Shown one piece after another: positions 55,950-64,000 of a stretch of DNA of 64,000 bases. The DNA lies in contig JABWDB010000007.1 in NCBI GenBank assembly GCA_019614645.1, forward strand, positions 4,353,501 to 4,417,500, read 5' to 3'. Source of the DNA: Stratiolaelaps scimitus (lineage: Eukaryota; Arthropoda; Arachnida; Mesostigmata; Laelapidae). The stretch's first letter is position 1; the number at the start of each line of letters is the position of its first letter. The notes under the pieces are model-generated. The model was given only the letters and a program-made list of their open reading frames with translations. It did no database searches and was not told the origin of the DNA. The translations under genes and the position numbers were made by a program.

Positions 55950-57070
55950 TTTTCCCCTCTCGGGTCACTTCTTCATCATCATCATCATCGCCACTTCTTA
56001 CTAGATAGGGACGTCTTAAAAACGCACACCACCGACCGTCCGTTCCAACTCTAGTCCGCAACGACGGTGCCACACAAATCCCCGCGCGGGGTTCACAAAC
56101 AACGCAGTCGTTCCGTGGTCGGCTCCCTCTTCTCATTCTATTGCCTCGGAGCGCGACGCCTCTCCCCTCTCGCCCTATCTATTCCCCGTTGCCCACTGCC
56201 CCCTTAAATGCTCTCTCGTTCGTTCTTCCGGTCAGCCAAAGGGCCGAAACGGTTCAGACTAGAAGAGGCCAGAGCAACGGTCATTTTTCATGCTCAGCCA
56301 CAGACGGGCAGCGAAAGCAGGAGACAGGCGCAATAGACAGAGCCGTCATTTCATTTTTTCTGCGCTGGCCTGGCCCACAGAGCGCCATGGTCATTTCTGC
56401 CGTTTCTCCTCCCATTTTTTTCTGTTCGTCTCCCGTGGGGAGTGGTACAGAACTCTTCGTATGAGGTATACGTGTACAGAAGGCGACATAGCCCCCTCGC
56501 ACCGATCCCCGAGCCAAGCGCGTCGCCGGCGCCCACGTGACATCGATTCCGAAACCCCCCACCCTGCTATACGCGGGTGTATCCGGGCTATCCCGTGCCG
56601 TCCTGGACCCATCCCCGTAGCCATACCACCGAACGAGGCGCAGCGACCGCCATCTCCGCCACTGCCGCTGCCCTAGTGCCGAAGACGTCGAGTAGTACAG
56701 CTAGAATCTATGTACACCGTACCGCTCGCTACGATCACCATTACTACACACTATTACTACTGCTACTTCTACTACAACTGCTGTGGAGAGACGTAGAGTC
56801 TGGTCTGGCGTTCTGGTGGATTGTAGGACGGCTACTATCGGGGCTGTGTTGGCCGGCGAGATGCTTCCGAGGAGTTTACCATTTTGCACTTCCGGATTCC
56901 TCTACTGTTTGCAGGCGAACAAGCCAAGGAGGAAATCCGAAGGTGGACGATATATGCGAGAGACATACATGAGACCACCGAGAGTTGTGTCAGAGTGTTT
57001 GTTTACAAATATTTATCGTTCATGCAGCGGCTTGTGTATTTGTGTGCGCAGGGAGGGGGGGTAAAGGCAA
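55950..57070. other. GC- and CpG-rich block, possible promoter/5-prime region
   Basis: This is one of the most GC-rich long stretches in the window, with many CG dinucleotides, a (CAT)n run near 55972 and long overlapping ORFs on both strands (plus 56290-56676, plus 56577-56972, minus 56281-56562). Overlap on both strands argues against any being real. It could be an unmethylated promoter-type region of an unseen host gene or a GC-rich element. No core promoter is placed. Confidence 0.3.
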
Positions 57071-58542
57071 GCGATAAATAGAAATGCTATCTCCATACGA
57101 GGCATTGTAATGAGGACAAATTAGAGTTTAATGGCGACTTGTTAACATCCTAGTCATCTTAATAACCACTAGATCAGTCCTGCAAACACAAAAAAAAACA
57201 CTATAAACTGACTATTGTAAGTTTCAGAAGAAGTCAAGACGTGAAATTAGGCATAATGACTTTGAAATTCTATTGTGCCCTGAAATGTCATCAGCTTGTA
57301 AGCTACACAGGCGCCCACAGTGCAATCTGTCCCTCAGATGTCAATGCGTCGGTCATATAAGGTGCGAATGCAGAAATCGTACCCGAAATGCTGAAAGCTT
57401 GATTTAATTAAAGTTGTTAGTTTGTCCTGGGACTAGTTCACGTCTGGGCAGCGCCCTGCCAGCTTGAAAGTCTACGTAAACATATCGCCGGCTGAACACA
57501 TACGAATATATATTCGTATTAGCTTTAAAAGAACAATTAACATTTACTGTTGTAATAATGGTTAATGGATTCTGACAACAATCTGACTATTTCGTACAAC
57601 AGTAGTGTATTATCCGCATCGATTCATGCCGAGTTCCATACATATCGGTTCATAGAAGCAGGTTTCTCAATGCAGTAGCATACTGATGGTGTATTTAAGT
57701 CGTAAATCATAATTTTAACTAGCGTTCCTTATGTATTTCCTACACGGATGTAGTGTATCATATACGGTTCTCAATGTCGCCTCCCTACATATATGGAATG
57801 ATAAACAGTGAGATTGCTGTGGGTAGGCTCATGATAGGCATGTGTATGTATAAAACGCCATCCGGGTGACTCGGTCTGCTAGTGCAGGCCTTAATAGTTA
57901 ACGATCAGTCGCGATGATTCTCAGGTGCGTCTGGTGTAGATAGCCTCACGTTTTGTGTACAGATGGACAAGCTATGAAAGTTCACGGATATGGAAGCGTC
58001 GAGCAACGAGAGACCGTAGGAATCGGTGAGGAGCAACGATGGATATAGTCGGATTCCCGCTATCAGATTTCCCTGAGATGTGAGCATGTCTCTTGGTCGA
58101 TCGTTCTTTTAGTTAAAGTTCATTTAAAAATATTGTGTCGACATTGAGGCATATATATATATATATATATAGAATGGAATATAGAATAGCATGTGAGCCC
58201 GCGCCACTGATATTTTATAATTTATTTAATTAGCTGTTAGCATTCCGTGGCCCAGTTATCGTGTCACAGTTATTGCATTAACTTGGTTTATACGGCGCAG
58301 GTTTAGCCCTTCTTCAAACCTTGGTGCGCTCACTGCACGATACACTACACTTCTGCACTCTGCATCGCATATTATCCGACGGAGCGCTCAATTCCATCAA
58401 TTTTGTACCTGTCGGGGGACACTACTTTTTCACCCTTCGTGCCTGTCATGAAGGCATAAATTAAGAAATATAAAGAAACCAAAAGATTCTCCGCAGGGTT
58501 TGATCCCAAACCATACGTCCCTCGTGTCTAACTGTAAGTTGT
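57071..58542. other. unassigned AT-rich region with a (TA)n run
   Basis: Holds (TA)n at about 58148-58170. No gene recognised. Confidence 0.4.
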
Positions 58543-58601
58543 TCGGGCTGACCCTCAGCCAACTTTTAACGACCACAGTACTGGGTTCGATCCCCATCGT
58601 T
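58543..58601 (+). repeat. dispersed hairpin motif, copy B, with a tRNA B-box-like end
   Basis: TTCGGGCTGACCCTCAGCCA with TTTTAACGACCACAGTACTG followed by GGGTTCGATCCCC. The first part matches copies at 33016 and 61685 (reverse); GGCTGA/TCAGCC forms a small stem. GGTTCGATCC equals the RNA polymerase III B-box consensus and suggests a tRNA-derived SINE, but the other copies lack it and no A-box is clear. Confidence 0.6.
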
Positions 58602-59289
58602 GCACATTTGCATTTAGAGGTCCGTATTATAAAGGAATGTCCCTTCCCATCAAAGGGACAACACACTGTGTTTAGATCCTTTCGTTAATTATATAATAGC
58701 AACTGATTTCGCCGTTTCCAGGAACGATTGATTTTCCTTGTATTTCGCCACACTTACCCATGTGGAAATCATGGGGGTACATATAGGGAAGGCCGGACGT
58801 GATTGTCTCGGCTGGTGAGTCGCGTGGGTGAGACAAGCTGCCTGACAAGCCCTGTGAGAGGTGCTGTTATCTAGTGCCTGGTGTAACGGATAACACGAGA
58901 TTACATGGAACTCGAATCGAAACGCACCAATGACAAACGTTGATTATCGAAGAAAGCTCCCTATAGAAATGCGTTATAGCGCAGAATGATATGAAAATTA
59001 CCTATCTCATCTCATATAAAAAAATAGTATATGTTAAATATATAAAACAAATATATAGACACAAACAATACATAAAACGGAGATCAAAATCGATTGAGAG
59101 CAGCAGATAGACGCTAGAAGAAGTTAAGGAAAATAGCAGATGAGCTTCAGAATTCTATTTATTATGATTTTGGAACTCTTCCCAGAAGGTAAGACATTCT
59201 GTATCACTTGTGGTCCAATCATTGGTGGCACGCATATTCCAATCGGTAGGAGATATATGGGGCAGATTAAGATGAAGTTCCCCTCGTAA
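58602..59289. other. unassigned region
   Basis: No recognised gene; the right end may be decayed gypsy continuing from the RT fragment on the minus strand. Confidence 0.35.
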
Positions 59290-59720
59290 TGTTCCTTGTT
59301 TCGTTCGGTTGGCAGGTGGACTCGCGGGCAAAGCATGCGAGTACGCTGGAGGTGTCTGTTAAATTTCAAATCCCAATGGTAAGAAGGTTGTATGCTCGCG
59401 ACTTTCTGGGCTCAGCATCGTTTGATAAAACCCATCCTTGGCGTCGAGCATGGAGAATACTTTCGCTTTGCCAAGACGGGTGTTGTGTACCGTTACGCGT
59501 GGACATGGGATATCTAGGTCTTTGAATGAACTTGTTGAGAGCGTGCGGACCGTAACTTGCGGCCAGGTCCATGAACAGCCACGAGGTTGGAGATTCAATT
59601 TTTCGGATGATTCACCTTCTGAATGATTCCTTTACCTTCCAATACATTGACTCGATCGACTATTTCCTCTGTGGACGCTACAGGTGTTGTGTGCAGTGGC
59701 TGTTGTACAGGCCTGGAAGA
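59290..59720 (-). pseudogene. Ty3/gypsy reverse transcriptase N-terminal half
   Basis: Minus-strand frames read PVQQPLHTTPVASTEEIVDR, NVLEGKGIIQKVNHPKN, ISNLVAVHGPGRKLRS, a short shift, then RPRYPMSTRN, LGKAKVFSMLDAKDGFYQTM and LSPESREHTTF. These are the gypsy RT start: VPQP-hinge, L--G-I--V--P-WVSNLV, DP-DLNK, then LDA-DGF with the first catalytic Asp. YxDD is not reached. It is related to the fragment at 7.6-7.7 kb (shared KAKVFS, DARDxFYQ and LSPESR). It abuts the plus-strand LINE endonuclease at about 59720. Confidence 0.85.
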
Positions 59721-59725
59721 AACAC

Positions 59726-61225
59726 GCAGGACACACAAAGGAGTCCTCTTAACCGAAGACTTCAATACGGTGGCAGCAGGGTGAGGCAGCAGACATACTC
59801 TGGAGAGGGGCCGATGCTTCCGGGAGTGGCTGGCGCGGAGAGACATGGTGGTCGTCAATGAGGACATTTCTTCTCTCGACGAGTCCTTCATTGACCTGGT
59901 GAATGCCAACCCGGGTGCCGTGCCTGTTATCGAGCGGTAGCGAGTAGCTAAAGAGGAGCTTGGCAGAAGCGATCACAGATACGTGCTCCTCAGTGTACGC
60001 GTAAACCAGGGACCGCAGAACAACCTCCTGAGGTCAGTATTCAAAAGGGCCTGGCAAATGAGGAAACTGAACCGTACCCAGGTGATTGAAGAAATAGACA
60101 GAGGACGTAGGCAAGCAACTGTTGAAGTAGACGAGCATATGTCGAGAGAGAAAGCTGCATCAAAGATAAACCTCAAATTAAGGAGGCGGTAACCTGTATA
60201 TCAGTAGAATGCCGAAATCGCTGAAGCTCGCGCCGTGTCTGATCCAGGGGAGAGGCCATGGAAAGCTAACCATCGAAATTAGTAACAAGCAAGATCAAGG
60301 AGGCGAGATGAGGAACACGCATAAGAGACTCATTCTCATTAGATGCAGCAGAGCGGCCAAGTGGAAGCAGCTTGGTAGAGGGGACGGAGTTAAGATTAAG
60401 CTGGCAATGAATAAGGCATCACAGCTGCCGGCGGACCCTGTCGATGAGGTCGACACATGTCTTTCCCAGCCAACCAGAAACTCGCGCCCGATGCAAGTGG
60501 CCGATGATGTAACGCCAGAGATTAGGCGAGATTGAGAGGGTCAGACACAATAACCCCAGGTGGGACGCTGGGCCCAGATGGGGTCCCTCAGGCGTCGTGA
60601 AGCTCCTGATCAAAAGGCCGCAGCCCTTCAGAGACCTCAGAAACAGGCTTTTCAGAGAAGGCCGATTCCCTGGGGTATGGAAACAGACGGACTTAGTCCT
60701 GATACCGAAGCCGGGGAATAAGGCCGGATCATCGGCCTTGGTACTATCTACCCGCTGAACACAGCGGCCAAAGTTATGGAGAGCGTTATCATTAGCAGCC
60801 TTGAATGAGGGATCGGAGAAACGCAACCTCTATCCAAAGCACAATTCAGTTTTCGGAAAGCAAGATTTCCTCTCGCGGCCATGAAGAGGGTCCAAGATGG
60901 ACTTGCTGGATGTCAAGAACGGGGTTCAGCACAATGACCTGCGGGTGGTAATGCAGGCTCTTGAGAGGAAAGGGATATCGCCTTGCCTCCGGAAACTTCT
61001 CTTCGTACGTGGAAGAGCGAACGCTGCTTACGGGCGCTGTGACCCGACACTCGGCGGGGGTGCGTCAAGAATCGGTGCTGGGTGCCACTCTCTGGAACCT
61101 AGCATGTGTTCTCGTGGTGCCTGACTTGCTTGGAGGGGTTGAATGCGTGGCATATGCAGATGAAATACAGATGAAACCGTCATTTTCCTGTCCTGGCGGT
61201 GATCTCCACCGCAAGACGCAAAAAT
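59726..61225 (+). pseudogene. I/R1-type LINE ORF2: endonuclease end and reverse transcriptase
   Basis: From 59726 one frame reads GVLLTEDFNTVAAG (GDFNA-type motif; Gly-Asp altered), LERGRCFREWLARRDMVVVN and GRSDHRYVLLSVRV (SDHR catalytic end of the AP endonuclease). A 69-codon block (59983-60192) is the linker. RT follows over several frames: LGPDGVPQA, KQTDLVLIPKPGNKAG, PLNTAAKVMESVIISSL, LLDVKNGVQHNDLRVVMQAL (DVKNAF motif), ERKGISPCLRKLL, YVEERTLLTGAVTRHSAGVR, QESVLGATLWNLACV and VECVAYADEIQM. The catalytic YADD is YADE. Sequence stops soon after in a fold-back at 61173-61234. The region complements the RT/RNase H remnant at 0.5-1.8 kb and may be the same family. Confidence 0.88.
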
Positions 61226-61234
61226 GACGGTTTC
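61173..61234. repeat. fold-back at the broken end of the LINE
   Basis: GAAACCGTCATTTT (61173-61186) faces AAAATGACGGTTTC (61221-61234); inside it a second stem GCGGTG/CCACCGC closes near 61196-61212. The left arm is in LINE coding sequence directly after the YADE codons, so the right arm is an inverted copy of the element itself. Confidence 0.75.
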
Positions 61235-61236
61235 AG

Positions 61237-61684
61237 GCAAAATAATGACGAATATTTGCAAAATCTTACGAAAACCCCGAGACAAAAGAGACGTCAATAG
61301 ACCGTCCCCCCCCCTTGTGATCCCGGAGTAATGTTAACAGCACCGCACTCCGATATCGCTTGCCCAAACCCCCAAAAATGGGTAAATGTTGGTAACAAGT
61401 GCAATGCGCTGATGGGATAATTGGCAGAGGAAAATGAGATAACCACTGTGGTAGAGCCATTCCAATCAAGGCAATTCTTTTTTAATTTGAGATGGAAGAA
61501 ATGTGTTACGCACCAACTGACACCACCATTTTATGTGAGGCGAGTAGTGTCGGACTCGCCGTTACGACAAGCTAGCATACCGGCGTTACCCACTAAAACT
61601 CCTGAAAGCCTCTGCATAGCAGCCTCCATATTTCCCAGCTCTATAGAGGGGGTAGCACTATTTGTAGGTACGAGTGGTGTAAGT
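61237..61684. other. unassigned spacer
   Basis: A C-run at 61308-61316 and a 151-codon plus ORF (61421-61876) that runs through the dispersed motif; no domain is recognised in it. Confidence 0.35.
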
Positions 61685-61742
61685 GGAAGCAATGCTAAAA
61701 GCAGTACCGTGGACGTTAAATGTTGGCTGAGAGTCAGCCCGA
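61685..61742 (-). repeat. dispersed hairpin motif, copy A
   Basis: GAAGCAATGCTAAAAGCAGT, ACCGTGGACGTTAAATGTTG and GCTGAGAGTCAGCCCGA are the reverse complement of the motif at 58543 and 33016. GGCTGA-GAG-TCAGCC forms a perfect small hairpin. Confidence 0.7.
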
Positions 61743-62175
61743 AAACCACTTATAAGGTAGGAGTGGTGAATGCCTACTGGATCAAATGGCCGGGATCACC
61801 AGTCGGGTTCCCCACCTCATCAGACAAGCCGTTCCCATCAACCTTCGAACACGCCACAATTGCGGCAGTTCAGTAACTACCGACAAGTACGGGAATGCAT
61901 CTAAGGCCTGCTCACCCGTGACACGGTTCTCTTGTACTCTCGTCCGCTGTCGGACTAGACGCAGAGCACGACATAAAGCGATTTTTACTGAGACTTTATC
62001 GTACAGTTTGGAAGACATGGCGCATATATTTAAGTAAAAGCAGCCCTTCAATTCATTTTTCTTATGTCTAGCACAACAGACATGATAGGTCCTTGATTGC
62101 CTTCATGTTATTTGGGTTCCCTGGTATCGACTAGTGCAGCATCAGTATGCTTTACAGGCAAGGCATTCCTACAAC

Positions 62176-62257
62176 CTTGAAAGGTGTTCAACCTTTCAAG
62201 AGCTTAAGCATTGTAAAATTGCAGCTCCTTTAATACACCAATAAAACCAATAAAAAT
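62176..62257 (+). repeat. LINE 3-prime tail, copy M4, preceded by a short hairpin
   Basis: CTTGAAAGGT-GTTCA-ACCTTTCAAG (62176-62200) is a perfect 10-bp hairpin. It runs into AAGAGCTTAAGCATTGTAAA, ATTGCAGCTCCTTTAATACA and CCAATAAAACCAATAAAAAT, closely matching the tail at 49170 and ending in short repeats. Confidence 0.65.
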
Positions 62258-62849
62258 ATGCCGTTTTTTGTTTACGTGAATGTATCTCTATGCGTGGACT
62301 GGAAACCCGCTTAGGGCCTAATATGCGTGTCGTGGTGTAGATTACTTCACCACTAGAAAGTGAGTTGTGTTCGTTTTTCTTAATGAAGTGTACATACCAC
62401 TCAAGTAATTGCGTGGCGGACGCGCATATCCAGAACAAAAAATATTTAAAACAACCCGGAGCCCCACGGTTTTAGATTCGGCGTCCTACCGACTACTAAA
62501 AATTCTGTCCGCGTAGCAATCATATTGATAAACTCTATATCCACAAGTGTCATCTAGGGAATGATTAAAAATAGCTGTAAAAAGCCCTAGAGCAGAGTTT
62601 ATAGAAAATGTTTTTTTCTAACTCAGCTCTAGGTTTCCTATTTTTTCATTTTTTTACTACTTTCTATTTTTCGTCGGCATTAGGTGTTTATTAACAGAGG
62701 CAATACTATCGCCTCCCTCGGAACCCTGACGGCCTCAAGCTAACCCTTTTTCATGACTTGATAAGGTTGGACCTTTTTCATGACTTTGATCGAAATCTGG
62801 CTTGTTCCGTAGATTCCGTAGGTTATATGTGCGTGGTCCTTCCTTAACC
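62258..62849. other. unassigned AT-rich spacer
   Basis: Contains a local duplication of a CCTTTTTCATGACTT unit near 62745-62785. No gene recognised. Confidence 0.4.
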
Positions 62850-63991
62850 AGGTCAAAATACGAACTTCCCATCAGTCAGAACAGGTGTGATGCCGGTGAT
62901 GTTTGGTGTTATGCGATAACAGTGCGCTGTATGCCGACAGCAGTTCGTATCAGTGATTTGGCCGTAATTTTTAAATGATCGTCTAAAAACATCTGCAAAT
63001 CGCTCGACCTGTTGGACTGATGACCAAAAGGGACAGAAGTTCAACACCAAATGACTTTATGAACGATTTGAATTCGTACGATATAAATTCGTTCAATTCA
63101 TACTATGGTCAAGAGAATCACAGAAAATCAAATCTAGAGAAAAGAGAATGTTTTGTAGTGCTAGTATTGTGTTTGTTCTAAAATAATTTAACAATGGGAA
63201 TACCAATCTTTCTTCCAAATATGGCTAGTAAGGGTTTATTATCGGTGGGGAGCTTAAACTAGTTCGCGTATATAAATTTATGAAATCCTTCATAAGCAAT
63301 CACAAAGGCTAACGCCTCTTTTTCGATTTGTGCAGACTTTTCTGTTGAATTTAATTAGCAACTGGTGTGATAAATGACTGCGATCGGGAAACTTTAGATA
63401 GGGGGTACAAGAGCTTTTGATGTAGTGTTCTTTCATTAGGACTAGACATTTTTGTTGAATTGTTGATGTCCATTTTGATGAAATGTTTGGTGAATTGAAA
63501 TTCGATCCCTAAGAAGGAGCTCGTCTGGGGGACCTCGTAGCTATGCTGGGATTTCAATTCATCAATGATAAACAAAATTGTCATTTGTGGGACAAATTCA
63601 GCATATTTTGTTTATCATTGCTGAACTGAAATCTCTACTTGACATTATAAACAAAATTGTCATTCAATTCAGCAATGTTGGTGACTAGTGGTATTTCACT
63701 TATAGCTTAGTTTGGGGTTAGGCTGTCTTCTGTCCTTCTTCTGATATAATGAATCCAAAGTACTTTTTTGAAGGAAAGAACATTTGTCCATCCGAACTCG
63801 GTAAATGCTTCGGGTTCTGTCATTGATTCGTCTATGATGTTCACTAATCCATTACTCGTTGAAAGAGGGTGTGAAAACACGTATCCAGCTGGTTTTGGCA
63901 TGACATTAAATGAGACTAGCCTTGACATGAGAGCGTCTGAGCTCTCTGAAACGAAGTTCTCGCATTTAGTTTTTGAGGGCCTGTTTAGCAA
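62850..63991 (-). pseudogene. Ty3/gypsy pol (RT end, RNase H, integrase tail), internally deleted
   Basis: Reading down the minus strand from 63991: SSDALMSRLVSFNVMPKPAG (RT region before YxDD), EFGWTNVLSFKKVLWIHYIR (EFGF and KC-FF, YLGFIIS equivalents), AISEIPLVTNIAELND (tether), SFITPVAN and QKSAQIEKEALAFVIAYEGF with FKLPTDNKPLLAIFGRKIGI (RNase H Glu helix and TDHKPL strand), then directly QVERFADVFRRSFKNYGQIT and YRITPNITGITPV (integrase C-terminal end). The HHCC and DDE core of integrase are missing, as in the copies at 7.0 and 10.0 kb. Frameshifts and stops occur between blocks. It continues to the window edge. Confidence 0.85.
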
Positions 63992-64000
63992 ATGAGTTAG

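Noticed and set aside
56141..56972. Several long overlapping ORFs in the GC-rich block
   Set aside because: Open on both strands in several frames, low-complexity Pro/Arg composition, no domain.
61421..61876. 151-codon plus ORF
   Set aside because: It contains the dispersed hairpin motif in the middle, the reverse strand is also open, and no domain is seen.
1..64000. CRISPR arrays, operons, bacterial ribosome-binding sites, riboswitches
   Set aside because: The window is eukaryotic; no regularly spaced direct repeats or prokaryotic gene layout were seen.

Overview
The window looks like nuclear DNA of an invertebrate animal, most probably an arthropod. The evidence is mariner, Tc3-like, Ty3/gypsy and Ty1/copia elements, several non-LTR (LINE) families, a short metazoan-type 18S rRNA piece, GT-AG introns with TATA and AATAAA signals, and small secreted cysteine-rich peptide genes. 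I see no bacterial gene organisation. No lineage below arthropod can be defended from the sequence alone.

Most of the 64 kb is a graveyard of decayed mobile elements broken by stops, frameshifts, deletions and nested insertions. 0.5-2 kb: remnant of an I/R1-type LINE (RT end plus RNase H). 2-10.3 kb: several fragments of one Ty3/gypsy family on both strands, with repeated terminal sequence and a large inverted pair. 8.8-9.1 kb: an intact small cysteine-rich secreted-peptide ORF on the minus strand. 10.3-13.2 kb: LINE ORF1 with zinc knuckles followed by a second-type RT. 13.6-16.7 kb: Ty1/copia pol on the minus strand, split by a LINE tail. 17.3-17.9 kb: the best host gene, a two-exon beta-defensin-like peptide gene with TATA box and polyadenylation signal. 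18.0-18.6 kb: GC-rich minisatellite and a 113-bp 18S rRNA fragment. 19.5-20.2 kb: LINE ORF1 with a PHD-like finger and coiled coil. 21.1 kb: a small TIR element. 24.6-25.9 kb: CR1/L2-like LINE RT. 30.7-31.1 kb: LINE ORF1 zinc knuckle on the minus strand. 37.3-38.1 kb: another LINE RT. 41.5-43.7 kb: a Tc3-like fragment and a mariner. 45.0 kb: a tiny retroposed insert with a 12-bp target duplication. 46.0-47.5 kb: a nearly complete Tc3-like element. 53.8-55.0 kb: a second mariner on the minus strand. 59.3-61.2 kb: gypsy RT abutting an I/R1-type LINE. 62.8-64 kb: gypsy pol on the minus strand, running off the window.

The two cysteine-rich peptide loci (17.4 kb plus, 8.9 kb minus) are the only genes that look functional. 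Both carry a CC-ending six-cysteine pattern of the beta-defensin kind, which is rarely reported in arthropods. None of the mobile elements appears able to move: the three LINE RTs whose YxDD box I can read have lost it, the Tc3-like transposase lost its second catalytic Asp, and the gypsy copies lack the integrase core. Large parts of 21.5-24.5, 26-29, 31.3-37.3, 38.1-41, 47.6-53.8 and 55.6-59 kb hold nothing I can identify.
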